A DNA stretch of 60,244 nt from Salimicrobium album (GTDB lineage Bacteria; Bacillota; Bacilli; Bacillales; Halobacillaceae): assembly GCF_900107115.1 (NCBI RefSeq), contig NZ_FNOS01000008.1:1-60244 (forward strand). Direction: 5' to 3'. Made by a program: the position numbers and the translations under genes. Shown here piece after piece: positions 8,334 through 18,071 of this stretch. A model generated the notes under the pieces. That model worked only from the letters and a program-made list of their open reading frames with translations, did no database searches and was not told where the DNA came from. Every line of letters starts with the position of its first letter. Positions within the stretch are counted from its first letter, which is position 1.

Positions 8334-9881
8334 TCAACTTTTCACCGGAGAAGGGCGGCCCGTAAAACTGAGCTGATCCCGGCCGTTACGTTTCGACTCA
8401 TACATCGCCTGGTCCGCACAATGGTAGACGGCGTCGAACTCCTCCCCGGAGGTGAAGGCGTGTATCCCTGCACTAACGGTGATCTCTTCCCTGATCCGGC
8501 CGTTCTTATCCTTGTTCAGCCTTTTCAGATGTTCGCAGAACCGGGTGATCCTCGTCTCCACTTCCTCCGGCTTCCCCTGCAGCAGAATCCCGAACTCTTC
8601 CCCTCCGAAGCGTGAAACGACTTCCCCTTCTTTCCCGAAATGTTCCCCGAGCAGTTCCGACATAGCACGCAGCACTTCATCCCCTGCCACGTGCCCGTAG
8701 GTATCGTTGAAGTTTTTGAAGTAATCGATATCCATAAGAACGAACACCCTGTCTTCTACCGCCCCTGCTTTTTCATACTCGCTCAGAAAAGCTTTTCTGT
8801 TTTTGAGCCCGGTGAGCGAATCGAGAGAAGCCAAATGCTCGAGTTCCCGTTCCACCACTTTCTGATCTGTTACCTCCTTGGCGACGACGAGCCAGATCGG
8901 CTGACGTTTCTCCTTCAGTTTCGTTACCGCTATATCGTAAAAACGTTCTCCGGCTTCCACCGAAAACTCTGTGTCTCCACTTTTCTCCATGGATTTCTCC
9001 AGTCCTTCCACCCCATTGAACACCGTAACGGCTCTCTGATGAAGAAGATCTTTCGGACAGACGTCCTTTTTATGAATGTGGGAAGCCATATCACAAATCG
9101 CCCGGTTCGCTTCTATGATGCAGCCGCGGGCGTCGATGAGTAAAATGCCTTCCGACAGATTTTCAAGTACCAGCTGCCGTGACACCGGCCATACCGTATT
9201 GAAGTCCCGGCTCCGGTTCGCTATGATCAGCAAAAGCGCCATGGAACCGTATGACAAAGCGAACATCCCCGGCACTTTCACTTCAAGCAGCGACAGAACC
9301 GTAATGGATACTATCGGGAGGATTACGGCCACCGCGGAGAGTCCGAAAGTGGACCGGTAGTGTTTCGGGACATCGAACATATTACGCACCAGTAAAAAAA
9401 CGGTAAGTAAAGAAACGGCGTAGGAGTATGAGCTGAATACGGAGTTCACAGAAGTACTTGTAATGGAAAGCTCCGTGTAGTTCCACACCGTTTCGACCGT
9501 AACACTCTCCCGCATCCATCCGTGCCACTTATCCGTAAAAGCGAGGGTGACATCGAGAATAGACGGCAAAGCCAGTAACCCTGTGAGCCTTAGTGTGGTC
9601 TTTGCATCTTCCCTGTGCAGTTCTTTCGCATAGCCGAACAGAAGAATCGGAGCAAAAACTATGGAAATCTGCTGGAAATTTCTAAGGACTATCATAGCGT
9701 TTCTGTTTTCGATTTGTAGTTCAAATATAGTAATAATGATAAAGAGTGAACTTAAAGCTGCCGCCCCCGCCAAAAAATCACGAAGCAGTTTCCGGGGAGA
9801 TTTCAGCAACGCAACAGCCACGAACGACGCACCGATAGCCAGAATCATCAGCAGAAAGATATAGGGGTCGATCCAGTTCAT
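8334..9881 (-). CDS. Membrane diguanylate cyclase (7TM-PAS-GGDEF)
   Basis: A 515-residue inner-membrane enzyme predicted to make cyclic-di-GMP. Seven or so N-terminal hydrophobic helices (about 1-225), resembling the 7TM domain of some histidine kinases, precede a PAS domain (about 228-335) and a GGDEF domain. The active-site loop is SRFGGEEFGILL (GGEEF, about residue 425) and the metal/nucleotide segment is VLMDIDYFKNFNDTYGHVAGD, so catalysis should be intact. The RxxD inhibitory site is not present at its usual place (KEGE instead), so product feedback may be absent. The ATG has GGAGGAAGCAAAG. No partner phosphodiesterase lies nearby. Confidence 0.92.
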   Translation of the reverse strand: MNWIDPYIFLLMILAIGASFVAVALLKSPRKLLRDFLAGAAALSSLFIIITIFELQIENRNAMIVLRNFQQISIVFAPILLFGYAKELHREDAKTTLRLTGLLALPSILDVTLAFTDKWHGWMRESVTVETVWNYTELSITSTSVNSVFSSYSYAVSLLTVFLLVRNMFDVPKHYRSTFGLSAVAVILPIVSITVLSLLEVKVPGMFALSYGSMALLLIIANRSRDFNTVWPVSRQLVLENLSEGILLIDARGCIIEANRAICDMASHIHKKDVCPKDLLHQRAVTVFNGVEGLEKSMEKSGDTEFSVEAGERFYDIAVTKLKEKRQPIWLVVAKEVTDQKVVERELEHLASLDSLTGLKNRKAFLSEYEKAGAVEDRVFVLMDIDYFKNFNDTYGHVAGDEVLRAMSELLGEHFGKEGEVVSRFGGEEFGILLQGKPEEVETRITRFCEHLKRLNKDKNGRIREEITVSAGIHAFTSGEEFDAVYHCADQAMYESKRNGRDQLSFTGRPSPVKS

Positions 9882-10006
9882 CTTTGCTTCCTCCGTTCTT
9901 AATGGTTCTTTTGTATCATATTACCATAGATAACCGAATAATTTGAATTTGAAACAAAAAAATATCACAATATTTTCCGGTTCTACATTTTTTTGCAGTG
10001 AGCATA

Positions 10007-10033
10007 CAAAAAAAGAGCGGCCGGGGGCCACTC
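10007..10033 (-). terminator. Terminator of fbp
   Basis: GAGCGGCC (10015-10022) pairs with GGCCACTC (10026-10033) with one wobble. The minus strand continues as TTTTTTTG. It abuts the fbp stop codon. Confidence 0.9.
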
Positions 10034-11965
10034 TCATTTCATATACCTTTCTTCCAGTAAGTAACGGAGCGTGTCGATCTGTGACTGAATTTCCGTGCCG
10101 ATATTCGTTTCTCTCACAAGCTTCCGCTCCATTTCCTTATCTACGAGACGACGTACGGAAAGAACGTCGATGCCGTCTTTCAGCACTTCTTCCCGGGAAC
10201 TGAATTTCTGATGGGCCACCAGCTGCATGCCGAACGAGTTGAAGAGCAGCGTGTAACCGGCGATTCCCGTCGTGGACTGATAGGCTTTAGAGAAGCCGCC
10301 GTCGATGACGACCATCTTCCCGCCGGCTTTCACCGGGTTCTCTCCTTCGATTTCCTTCACCGGCGTGTGCCCGTTGATGATATGACCCTGATCCGGGTCC
10401 AGATCGAAATCCTCCAGCATCTTCCGGCACACTTCCTCGTTTTCACGCAGGTAGTAGTAAGGATTCTTTTCCTCTTTGTGCGTCGCCTTATCGCTGATGA
10501 AGTACCGTTCAAACGTCGTCATTTCCCGTTTACCGAACAGCGACGAATACTCGCCCGTCCACAGATACCACACCATATCCGTAGCCAGATCATCCGTCTC
10601 TTCGGGATGAGCGAAGCTGTACCGGAGCTTCTCTTCGAACAGATCGAGAAGATCACGGCCTCCGTACGTCTGCCCTTCGATCGTCATCGTTTCCATATTG
10701 CCGTCCTCATCAAGCGGAATACAGCCATGAATAAGCAGATTCCCGTTGTACTTCAGGTACAGGTTCCCTTTTTTCATAAGAAACTTCATGTGCCGCGTCA
10801 GCTTCTCCGAATGCTGGATGGAGAAGAGAAGCTTATCAATCACCTGCTGCTCTTCTTCGAGAAGCCGGGCCGGGTCCTCCGGGTCGATCGTCTGGAAACA
10901 CGGATTCTCAAGCGGGTACGTTTTCCCTTTCAGGTATATCTCCTCCCGCTCATAATCGATTTTATCAAGGAGAAGTCTCCCGTCCATGTTGAAGCAGTCG
11001 CGGCGTTTGATGATCGGACTCTCCAACTTAAATTGAATCATGGCAATCGCCTGATGGATTTTGGCGATCTGCAGCTGCTCCTGTTCCGTCAGCCGCTCAT
11101 CTCCCTGAAGTTTCGGGCGGAATGCCGGGTTGTCCCCGTAATACTTCTCGGCAAGACTGAGCAGCGGACGCAGATTGATTCCGTAGGCATCCTCAATAAT
11201 ATCCAGATTCGCATAGCGGGCACAGATCCTCAATATGTTGGCGAGACAGACTTTGGACCCTGCGTAGGCGCCTATCCATAATACGTCGTGGTTCCCCCAC
11301 TGGATATCGAGGGAATGATAGTCGATGAGGGTATCCATAATTTTGTCCGGCTCCGGTCCCCGGTCGTAAATATCTCCGACGACGTGCAGATGGTCGACGA
11401 CGAGACGCTGGATCGTGTACGCCAGTCCGGCGATCAGTTTATCGGACTGACGCAGCGTAATGATCTGCTCCATGATGCTTGAGTAATAGTCGGTTTTATT
11501 CGTGTACCGGTCCGTTTTGTAAAGCAGTTCTTCAATGAGAAAAACGAACTGCGACGGCAGAGCTTTCCTCAGTTTGGTGCGCGTATACTTGGAAGAAGCG
11601 TAAGGAATCAGCTCAAGCATCCGTACGATGATCGTCTTGTACCACTCGTTCAGCTCTTCATCACTCGTGAAGGTCCCTTTAATCAGCTTCAGTTTCTCCT
11701 CCGGATAGTAAATGAGCGTTGCGAGCTCGCTGATTTCCTGCTCGCTCAATTCGTCTTTGAAAATATCCCGGATTTTCTCTTTCACTTTTCCGGAACCGTT
11801 CCGGAGGACGTGCTGGAAGGCCTGGTACTCCCCGTGCAGATCGCTCACAAAGTGTTCCGTCCCTTTCGGCAGATTGAGAATCGCTTCCAGATTGATGATT
11901 TCCGTAACAACTTCCTCTTCACTGCCGTATTTCTCCGCCAGTAAATCCAGGTATTTTTTACTCAC
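10034..11965 (-). CDS. fbp: Fructose-1,6-bisphosphatase class III
   Basis: Gluconeogenic, Mn-dependent phosphatase that converts fructose-1,6-bisphosphate to fructose-6-phosphate. At 643 residues it is the normal size of the Firmicutes class III enzyme. Metallophosphoesterase motifs are clear: [12 protein letters not shown] (about 39-50), GDIYDRG (about 197) and WGNHDVLW (about 222). The reading frame begins with GTG and has AGGAG 9 nt upstream. Transcription is divergent from the YkvI-like gene across about 185 bp. Confidence 0.95.
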   Translation of the reverse strand: MSKKYLDLLAEKYGSEEEVVTEIINLEAILNLPKGTEHFVSDLHGEYQAFQHVLRNGSGKVKEKIRDIFKDELSEQEISELATLIYYPEEKLKLIKGTFTSDEELNEWYKTIIVRMLELIPYASSKYTRTKLRKALPSQFVFLIEELLYKTDRYTNKTDYYSSIMEQIITLRQSDKLIAGLAYTIQRLVVDHLHVVGDIYDRGPEPDKIMDTLIDYHSLDIQWGNHDVLWIGAYAGSKVCLANILRICARYANLDIIEDAYGINLRPLLSLAEKYYGDNPAFRPKLQGDERLTEQEQLQIAKIHQAIAMIQFKLESPIIKRRDCFNMDGRLLLDKIDYEREEIYLKGKTYPLENPCFQTIDPEDPARLLEEEQQVIDKLLFSIQHSEKLTRHMKFLMKKGNLYLKYNGNLLIHGCIPLDEDGNMETMTIEGQTYGGRDLLDLFEEKLRYSFAHPEETDDLATDMVWYLWTGEYSSLFGKREMTTFERYFISDKATHKEEKNPYYYLRENEEVCRKMLEDFDLDPDQGHIINGHTPVKEIEGENPVKAGGKMVVIDGGFSKAYQSTTGIAGYTLLFNSFGMQLVAHQKFSSREEVLKDGIDVLSVRRLVDKEMERKLVRETNIGTEIQSQIDTLRYLLEERYMK

Positions 11966-12150
11966 CTGATCACGCTCCTATGTATGTATATTATTTCAAT
12001 TAGTATAACATAGTGTATATTATGATGACATATTGTGACGGGTGAAAATTGTCCCTATTTTCGCTGCATCCTTTCAATTTCCTTTTAAAGGAAAGCGGAT
12101 ACATGGTAAAGTTAAAAGAGCTTGTACCATACATAAGGGAGTTTTTCATA

Positions 12151-13248
12151 ATGAAGAAAGTTCTCCGGATCGCCAGTGCGTTCATCGGAATCATCGTCGG
12201 GGCAGGATTTGCTTCCGGCCAGGAGATTTTGCAGTATTTCACCAGTTACGGGTACGCAGGAACGATTGGTGCCATCATCGCCACCGCCATCTTCGCCTAT
12301 ATGGGCATGATGCTGACGAAACTGGGTACGAGAATGAAAGCCACTTCCCACAAAGAAGCCATCTACCGGGTGAGCGGGAAATGGCTCGGTCTCATCGTCG
12401 ACTACGTCATCATCTTTACGTTATTCGGCGTCGGAGTGGTCATGATTGCCGGGGCCGGTTCCATACCGAGTCAGCAGTTCGGGCTTCCGAGTGTGCTCGG
12501 CACGATTCTGATGAGCGTGCTCGTCGTCGCCACCATTCTGATGAACGTGGAGAAAGTGGTGAACGTCATCGGAAGCATCACCCCTTTTCTCATTGCCACC
12601 GTCGTTCTTGTGGCCGTATACAGTATAGCTACGATGGACGGAGGGCTCAGCAGTCTTGATGCTACGGCAAAAGCGCAGGACTCGGTCGTTGAAAGTTCCT
12701 TCCTGTTTCTGCCGGGCTGGTTCATTTCCGCCCTGAATTACGTATCGTTCAACATCGCCGTAGGGGCATCGATGTCGCTCCTCATGGGTGGTAACGAGGA
12801 TAACGAACGCACCTCATCCCTCGGAGGACTGCTCGGCGGGCTGTCTCTCGGTCTGATGATCGTCCTCAGCCACCTGGCCATCTTCTCCAAAGTGGACATT
12901 GTCGCAAACGTGGACATGCCGATGCTGAAGCTCGTCGACGATATTGCGCCGGGGCTCGGGGTCCTGTTTTCCATCGTACTGTTCGGTATGGTGTTCAACA
13001 CGGCCATCAGCATGTTTTTCTCTTTGGCAGCGAGATTCACGACCGTCGGTACGAAGCAGCATAAGCAGTTCGTCTTCACTGTCGGCGCTGTGGCACTCGC
13101 TCTCAGCTTCGTCGGCTTCACCGACCTTGTAGCTATCTTCTATCCGCTGATCGGGTACATGGGGCTGTTTCTGATTGCCGCTCTCATTACCGCTCCATTC
13201 CGCTTAAGTAAAGAAAAAGCGGCAGCGGAAGAACACCGGTCCGCTTAA
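12151..13248 (+). CDS. YkvI-like membrane transporter
   Basis: Polytopic membrane protein of 365 residues that opens with RIASAFIGIIVGAGFASGQE, the signature start of the YkvI family (amino-acid/polyamine/organocation-like fold). About ten hydrophobic helices follow. The ATG chosen has AAGGGAG 9 nt before it and begins the conserved segment; an upstream in-frame ATG would add 34 poorly conserved residues. The substrate is not known; family resemblance to Na+-coupled amino-acid carriers is the best hint. It ends in a strong terminator. Confidence 0.85.
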   Translation: MKKVLRIASAFIGIIVGAGFASGQEILQYFTSYGYAGTIGAIIATAIFAYMGMMLTKLGTRMKATSHKEAIYRVSGKWLGLIVDYVIIFTLFGVGVVMIAGAGSIPSQQFGLPSVLGTILMSVLVVATILMNVEKVVNVIGSITPFLIATVVLVAVYSIATMDGGLSSLDATAKAQDSVVESSFLFLPGWFISALNYVSFNIAVGASMSLLMGGNEDNERTSSLGGLLGGLSLGLMIVLSHLAIFSKVDIVANVDMPMLKLVDDIAPGLGVLFSIVLFGMVFNTAISMFFSLAARFTTVGTKQHKQFVFTVGAVALALSFVGFTDLVAIFYPLIGYMGLFLIAALITAPFRLSKEKAAAEEHRSA

Positions 13249-13251
13249 AAG

Positions 13252-13312
13252 AAACTCCCTGCGTGCGTAACCCGGAATGTAGGACCCGGGACGCGTGCAG
13301 GGAGTTTTTTTA
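13252..13312 (+). terminator. Terminator, possibly bidirectional
   Basis: AAACTCCCTGC (13252-13262) pairs with GCAGGGAGTTT (13297-13307), followed by TTTTTTT. An inner CCCGG/CCGGG stem forms a second arm. Convergent genes lie on both sides, so it may serve both. Confidence 0.88.
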
Positions 13313-13336
13313 TGAGAAAGATTACTCGATAGACAT

Positions 13337-14188
13337 TCACACTACCAGCCTGATCCGGTTGCCGGACGGGTCCTCCGTCACAACAGCTCCTTCTCTTTCC
13401 GTAACCGGAGCACCGAATTCCTTCAGGCGGCGGACGGTCTGATCCACTGTCCCTTTATCCGGAAGCACGATCGTAAATGACTCCAGCCCGGGAGTCTCCC
13501 GGGAAGCAGCAGGTATGCCGGTGCCGGCCCAAGTATTTAGGCCGATGTGGTGATGATAGCCGCCGTCCGCCAGAAACAGCGCCCGGTCTCCGAGACGGCT
13601 CACTGTAGCGAACCCGAGACCGTCCGTGTAAAAATTCTCGGCTTCCTGTAAATCAGAGACGTGCAGGTGGATATGACCGATTACTGTCTCTTCCGGCAGT
13701 TTCCGAAAGTTCTCCGCAGACTCACCGGAATTTCGAAGATCTTCGAAATCGAGCGGGTCCACGCCCATAATCACTCCGCCGTTATGCCATTCCCACTCGG
13801 ACGGGCTACGGTCTGCGTAAATTTCCAAACCGTTGCCGTCCGGATCACTGATGTACAGCGACTCGCTTACGAGATGGTCGGCCGAGCCGACGGGTATGTT
13901 TTTATCGGCTAAATGGTCGAGTACTTCTGCGAGGGCGGCTCTTGAAGGTACGAGCAGAGCCAGATGATACAGTCCTGTCCGCTCCCGCTCTTTTCTCGCG
14001 GGCGTCCCGAGTTCCTCGAGAGACAGCAGTGCGTACTCACCGTCCGCCGTCAGCTCGACTCTGTCCGCTTCCCGCTCAAGTACGCTGAGTCCGAGATACT
14101 CTTTATAAAACTGCAGCGACGTGTTGAGATCCGTTACTCTCAGCACGACGTCTTTCACAAATCGTAACGGCTGCTGATGAAAATTCAT
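13337..14188 (-). CDS. CatE-like extradiol dioxygenase (VOC superfamily)
   Basis: A 283-residue protein with two vicinal-oxygen-chelate modules. The N-terminal module contains KDVVLRVTDLNTSLQFY, the C-terminal one GHIHLHVSDLQEAENFYTD. The sequence resembles Bacillus CatE, a catechol-2,3-dioxygenase. Candidate metal ligands are His in GHIHLH and in HHHIGLNTW and the Glu in a C-terminal strand. Ring cleavage of a catechol, possibly for quinone/thiol detoxification, is the likely role. GGAGAGAGGGGATA precedes the ATG. No other aromatic catabolism gene is adjacent, so the true substrate is open. Confidence 0.85.
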   Translation of the reverse strand: MNFHQQPLRFVKDVVLRVTDLNTSLQFYKEYLGLSVLEREADRVELTADGEYALLSLEELGTPARKERERTGLYHLALLVPSRAALAEVLDHLADKNIPVGSADHLVSESLYISDPDGNGLEIYADRSPSEWEWHNGGVIMGVDPLDFEDLRNSGESAENFRKLPEETVIGHIHLHVSDLQEAENFYTDGLGFATVSRLGDRALFLADGGYHHHIGLNTWAGTGIPAASRETPGLESFTIVLPDKGTVDQTVRRLKEFGAPVTEREGAVVTEDPSGNRIRLVV

Positions 14189-14280
14189 TATCCCCTCTCT
14201 CCTTCTTTTGATACTTCATATGTTCCTGCTTGTCATTTTACCTCCTCGCTCTTCTTTTAAACGCTGTTTGAAAGCCTGAC

Positions 14281-14323
14281 AAAAAAAGAAGAAGCAGACA
14301 GGAGTATCCTGTCACACTTCTTC
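14281..14323 (-). terminator. Terminator of the cbiA operon
   Basis: Nested arms GAAGAAG/CTTCTTC (14288-14294, 14317-14323) and GACAGGA/TCCTGTC (14297-14303, 14307-14313) form a long hairpin followed on the minus strand by TTTTTTT. Confidence 0.9.
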
Positions 14324-14325
14324 CT

Positions 14326-14511
14326 TTACTCTGATTCCTCTTCCTGTTTCATCGCTTCTTTCACCCTGTCCTTCGGGTCCCAGCAGTTGAACTGATAGGT
14401 CGGTTTCGTGTCGAACCCGAGCCTCTCGCAGTAAATGCGCCGGTCTCCGTTGTCCTGTACGTCGATACGGAAATGTTTGCACGTAGCACAGCAGTGATAG
14501 CGTTCAATCAT
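14326..14511 (-). CDS. Small cysteine-rich protein
   Basis: A 61-residue soluble protein with five cysteines: CCATCKH at residues 7-13 (three), C28 and C43. The spacing suggests a small zinc-binding knuckle. I do not recognise a named family. Its ATG overlaps the end of the BtuF-like gene by 8 nt (ATGATTGA), which implies translational coupling and a shared transcript. It is the last gene before the operon terminator, so a role linked to the BtuF-like/CbiA pair is possible but only inferred. Confidence 0.75.
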   Translation of the reverse strand: MIERYHCCATCKHFRIDVQDNGDRRIYCERLGFDTKPTYQFNCWDPKDRVKEAMKQEEESE

Positions 14512-15337
14512 CTAAATACCCCCATTCCGTGAGCGGGTCTTTTCCTTCCGGGTATGGAGGGTAGACGGACGGATGCAGGATGTGAGCGACTTTCACGAGC
14601 CCCGCCAAAAGCCGCGGAGACGGTCTGCAGAACAGCGGCTCCTCCAGAACGTGCAGCTCTTCATCCCTGATTGCCCGCATCTCCTCCGACTTCTCCCGGC
14701 TGTGAATGACTTTCGTATTTACTTTTTCCTGGCGGACACCGACCCAGACGACACACATCACATCAGGGTCCCTCGTCCTCACGTCTTCCCAGTCCGTCTG
14801 TACACTCGCCTCTTCCCGGTCGCGGAACACGTTGACAGCACCGGCCAGGTCACTGATTTCCGTTAACCAGTTGGCGGCACCCGGAGTGAAGATCGGCTTC
14901 GGCCACCATTCCCAGTACACTGTTTTCTGCTCCTCCACCTGTTCAGCAAGCTTTTTGTAATGCTGGAGGATAGACTGATACGTTGCGTGCAGCCGCTCGG
15001 CCTTTCCCTTCGTTCCTGTCGCCTCTCCGACGAACAGCAGACAGTCTCCGACTTCCGTCAGCGTTGTCGGGTTCGGCACGATGACGTAGGGAATGCCTCT
15101 CTCCTCCAGCCCTTCGATATTCTTCTCCATGCCGGGCACGGTCAGCGAAGCGAGCACCATATCCGGCTCCAGCTCCTCCACGAGATCCATGTCGATGCTT
15201 AAGTCAGGGCCCAGTCTTGGCAGCTGTGCGATCGTTTCCGGCCAGTCGGAATAGTCATCCACTCCGACAAGTGACTCCTCCAGACCGAGATACACCGCAA
15301 GCTCGGTGTTACTCGGACAGATTGATATCAGTTTCAT
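14504..15337 (-). CDS. BtuF-like periplasmic-binding-fold protein lacking a signal peptide
   Basis: A 277-residue protein of the class III (BtuF/FepB-like) substrate-binding fold. It starts directly with ISICPSNTELAVYLGLEESL, where secreted BtuF proteins carry this strand after a leader, so it looks cytoplasmic. GVDDYSDWP and the DLVEELEPDMVLAS segment match cobalamin-binding relatives. Its start overlaps the end of the cobyrinate diamide synthase gene by 29 nt. The pair suggests handling of a corrinoid inside the cell. No permease or ATPase is nearby. Binding of cobalamin is inferred from family and neighbour, not proven. Confidence 0.8.
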   Translation of the reverse strand: MKLISICPSNTELAVYLGLEESLVGVDDYSDWPETIAQLPRLGPDLSIDMDLVEELEPDMVLASLTVPGMEKNIEGLEERGIPYVIVPNPTTLTEVGDCLLFVGEATGTKGKAERLHATYQSILQHYKKLAEQVEEQKTVYWEWWPKPIFTPGAANWLTEISDLAGAVNVFRDREEASVQTDWEDVRTRDPDVMCVVWVGVRQEKVNTKVIHSREKSEEMRAIRDEELHVLEEPLFCRPSPRLLAGLVKVAHILHPSVYPPYPEGKDPLTEWGYLDD

Positions 15338-16721
15338 AATCTTCCACCTTCCCTTTCCCGTACGCTGTACATTTTTCCACCCATTTTTCTGCCACCTCAG
15401 GACGGGAACCGAAATGGAAATGCGGGAAACCGGCTACTGCGTTATGAATCAGATAACCGGCGTCGCCCGCCCCGCCCGTATCTTCCGTATGATAGGCAGC
15501 AGGCACCTGTTCTTCTTCCGGGTGAAAGACGGCATAGTGGAACTCATGACCTCTGACGACGAGATCTTCCAGCAGAAAATTGCCGTTTCTGCCGCGTACT
15601 TCCCTGTACCCGATCGCAGCCAGATTTTCCTGCATGCGGATTCTTCCGGGGATCACTCCCGTCATTGGATGGATCTTTCCATCCGTCGTTTCGATCGAAT
15701 CCGTCAGATACATGAAACCGCCGCATTCTGCAAGCGTCGGTAACCCTCCCTGCACCGCTTCGCGAACGGAAGCCGACGCTTCTTTCTGTGCAGCCAGGCG
15801 TGATGCGAATTCTTCCGGAAAGCCGCCCCCGAGATACAGACCATCCGCCTCATACGGCACCCTGTCTCCTCGGAGCGGAGAGAACTCGATCAATTCTGCT
15901 CCGTACGCCTCCAGAATCTCCGAATTTTCCGGATAGTAGAAGTTAAACGCCGCATCTTTCGCCACGGCGATCCGGACCCGTGTATCCCGCTTCTCCTCGA
16001 ACATGGAGGGCTCTCCCCCGGTTTCGACCGGTTCTGTTCCGGACAGTTCCAGCAGCCGGTCCACGTCCACCGTCTCGAGTATCAGGTCTCCCAGTCTGTC
16101 AAAGAAGGTATCGAGCTCTCCCCGTTCAATCGCCGGAATAAGGCCAAGATGACGCTCCGGCATCTGGATGCCGGGTTCCTGTTTCAAATAGCCGATTACG
16201 GGAATGCCGCACTCCTGTTCAATCGCCGTTTTCACTAACCGGTAGTGACCGTCACTGCCCACTTCGTTTACAATGACGCCAGCGATTGCCGTCTGCTCAT
16301 CGAAAAGCTGAAAGCCCTTCACGACAGCGGCTGCACTGCGGGCCATGTTCACGCAGTTCACGACAAGGATGACCGGACTTTTCGTCATCGCGCTTATCTC
16401 AGCCGCACTCCCGCGGTTGGAATCCGGACTCTTGCCGTCGAACAGTCCCATCATGCCTTCGATGACAGAAATATCGGCGCCCCGCTTTCCGTTTATAAAT
16501 ACGTCAGTCATCTGTGAAGGCGTCAGCATCCAGCTGTCCAGATTCCGGGAAGGGCGTCCCGTCACCGCCGTATGAAAGGTCGGATCTATGTAATCCGGGC
16601 CGCATTTGAATCCCTGTACCTTTTGCCCCCGTTTCTTCAGAGCCGCCATCAGTCCGAGCGTAATTGTCGTTTTACCTGTTCCGCTTCCGGTACCGGCAAT
16701 AACTATTTTCCGTTCCTTCAT
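15309..16721 (-). CDS. cbiA: Cobyrinate a,c-diamide synthase
   Basis: Glutamine-dependent ligase that amidates the a and c side chains of cobyrinic acid in cobalamin biosynthesis or remodelling. At 470 residues it is full length. The N-terminal ATP-binding domain has the P-loop GTGSGTGKTT (10-19). The C-terminal class I glutamine amidotransferase domain has the nucleophile Cys in LAECGGF (about 331) and the catalytic His in FHFGS (about 443). GGAGGAGGGAAGAA precedes the ATG. It is the first gene of a three-gene overlapping set. No other cob/cbi genes are present in the window, so it is either an outlier of a biosynthetic set elsewhere or acts in salvage. Confidence 0.92.
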   Translation of the reverse strand: MKERKIVIAGTGSGTGKTTITLGLMAALKKRGQKVQGFKCGPDYIDPTFHTAVTGRPSRNLDSWMLTPSQMTDVFINGKRGADISVIEGMMGLFDGKSPDSNRGSAAEISAMTKSPVILVVNCVNMARSAAAVVKGFQLFDEQTAIAGVIVNEVGSDGHYRLVKTAIEQECGIPVIGYLKQEPGIQMPERHLGLIPAIERGELDTFFDRLGDLILETVDVDRLLELSGTEPVETGGEPSMFEEKRDTRVRIAVAKDAAFNFYYPENSEILEAYGAELIEFSPLRGDRVPYEADGLYLGGGFPEEFASRLAAQKEASASVREAVQGGLPTLAECGGFMYLTDSIETTDGKIHPMTGVIPGRIRMQENLAAIGYREVRGRNGNFLLEDLVVRGHEFHYAVFHPEEEQVPAAYHTEDTGGAGDAGYLIHNAVAGFPHFHFGSRPEVAEKWVEKCTAYGKGKVEDYETDINLSE

Positions 16722-16771
16722 TTCTTCCCTCCTCCTTTCCCGAGCGGTTATACAAATAAGCTCACTCTATA

Positions 16772-16785
16772 TTGAAAGCGCTTAA
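16772..16785. promoter_or_regulatory. Possible cre (CcpA) site upstream of cbiA
   Basis: TTGAAAGCGCTTAA closely matches the core of the Bacillus catabolite-responsive element, about 50 bp before the cbiA start. One side of the palindrome departs from consensus, so this is tentative. Confidence 0.3.
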
Positions 16786-16935
16786 TTAAAAATTTATTTC
16801 ATTTCCGTTTTTCATTTCCCAATAAAAGTATAGTACAGTAGTTCTATTTTGTGAAATTTCAGTAAACGTCTTGTGTCTTCTTAATTTCAGGAAGAAGTAA
16901 AGAGTATCCCTGCCGCTTATTCCCCTCAAGCGAGC

Positions 16936-16989
16936 TTTACAGAACATTTACCCGGGGTTAATAAGGTAATAACATTCATACTTTACAAT
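16936..16989 (+). promoter_or_regulatory. PhoP box and promoter of pstSCAB
   Basis: Four TTAACA-like hexamers lie at exact 11-bp intervals: TTTACA (16936), TTTACC (16947), TTAATA (16958) and ATAACA (16969). The -10-like TACAAT begins at 16984, 15 bp after the last repeat. This is the tandem architecture of PhoP sites in Bacillus, so the operon should be induced by phosphate starvation. Confidence 0.85.
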
Positions 16990-17055
16990 AGAACTTGCAG
17001 AGAAGGTGGTCATTCTCTTTTTCTGACAACCATCGATCCGTGAGGGGGAGAAAGT

Positions 17056-18027
17056 ATGAAATCGAAATTATTGTTTCTCGCAACAGCAATTCTGTTTTTG
17101 ATTGTTTTGGCAGCATGTGGAAATACAGAAGAGAGTAAAGGCACAGAGGAGGACAGTCAAAACGTGAATGCAGAGAGTGATGGTCCGGAAGTCGTGGTAG
17201 ACGGGTCGTCTACTGTGTTCCCCATAATGGAAGCGGTGGCAGAAGAATATCAGAAAGAAAACCCGGACGCCCGCGTAAACATCGGCACCTCCGGAAGTGG
17301 TGGCGGCTTTGAAAAATTCGCAGCCGGTGAGACACACATATCCAATGCCTCACGTCCGATCAAGGACGAAGAGAAAGCATCTCTTGAAGAAGCAGGAATC
17401 GACTACACGGAATTCGAAATAGCTCTTGATGGCCTATCCATCGTCGTCAACAAAGAAAACGACTGGGTCGATGAACTGACAGTCAAGGAATTGAATAAAA
17501 TGTGGTCCTCCTACGGGGACGTAACCACGTGGGCGGATGTCAGAGAAGGATGGCCGGAAGAAGAAATTCAATTTTACAGCCCCGGAGCAGATTCAGGTAC
17601 ATTCGATTATTTCAGCGAAGTAGTCCTCGGAGAAGAAGGTGAAATTCGTCAGGATGCCTCATTATCCGAGGATGACAACGTACTGGTCCAGGGGGTGACG
17701 GGCTCTAAAAACGGCATCGGTTACTTCGGATATGCCTACTATGCTGAAAATAAGGAACAATTGAAGGCCGTGCCGATTGTTAATGACAGCGGAGAAGCAG
17801 TGGCACCTGATCAGGAAACGGTCCAGTCCGGTGAATACAATCCTTTCTCAAGACCGCTCTTCGTATACGTGAAGCATTCGGCACTTGAGAATGAAGCGGT
17901 ATATGATTTCACGAAATACGCCCTGAAGAATGCCGGTGCGATGTCGGAGTCGGTCGGTTATGTCGGAAAGCCTGACAGCGCCTACAAAGAAGCGTTGCAG
18001 GAACTCGATAGCATTGCAGGGAAGTAA
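17056..18027 (+). CDS. pstS: Phosphate ABC transporter substrate-binding lipoprotein
   Basis: Extracellular lipoprotein that captures phosphate for PstCAB. A lipoprotein signal peptide ends in LAAC with Cys21 as the lipidation site, followed by a charged linker. Phosphate-binding loops are visible as VDGSSTVFP (about 47-55), TSGSGGGFEKF and SRPIKDEE. The length of 323 residues is normal. GAGGGGGAGAAAGT precedes the ATG. First gene of the operon, under a clear PhoP box. The mature protein is rich in Asp and Glu, in keeping with a salt-adapted host. Confidence 0.95.
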   Translation: MKSKLLFLATAILFLIVLAACGNTEESKGTEEDSQNVNAESDGPEVVVDGSSTVFPIMEAVAEEYQKENPDARVNIGTSGSGGGFEKFAAGETHISNASRPIKDEEKASLEEAGIDYTEFEIALDGLSIVVNKENDWVDELTVKELNKMWSSYGDVTTWADVREGWPEEEIQFYSPGADSGTFDYFSEVVLGEEGEIRQDASLSEDDNVLVQGVTGSKNGIGYFGYAYYAENKEQLKAVPIVNDSGEAVAPDQETVQSGEYNPFSRPLFVYVKHSALENEAVYDFTKYALKNAGAMSESVGYVGKPDSAYKEALQELDSIAGK

Positions 18028-18071
18028 CACGTGCATACCAGGCCTCCACTATGTAAAAGGGGAGTAAAGTC

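Noticed and set aside
10211-11281. A 356-codon open frame opposite fbp
   Set aside because: Antisense to a strongly conserved gene, with no start signal or recognisable domain.
16722-16955. Cobalamin riboswitch before cbiA
   Set aside because: No B12-box-like conserved core could be found in the roughly 230 bp upstream.
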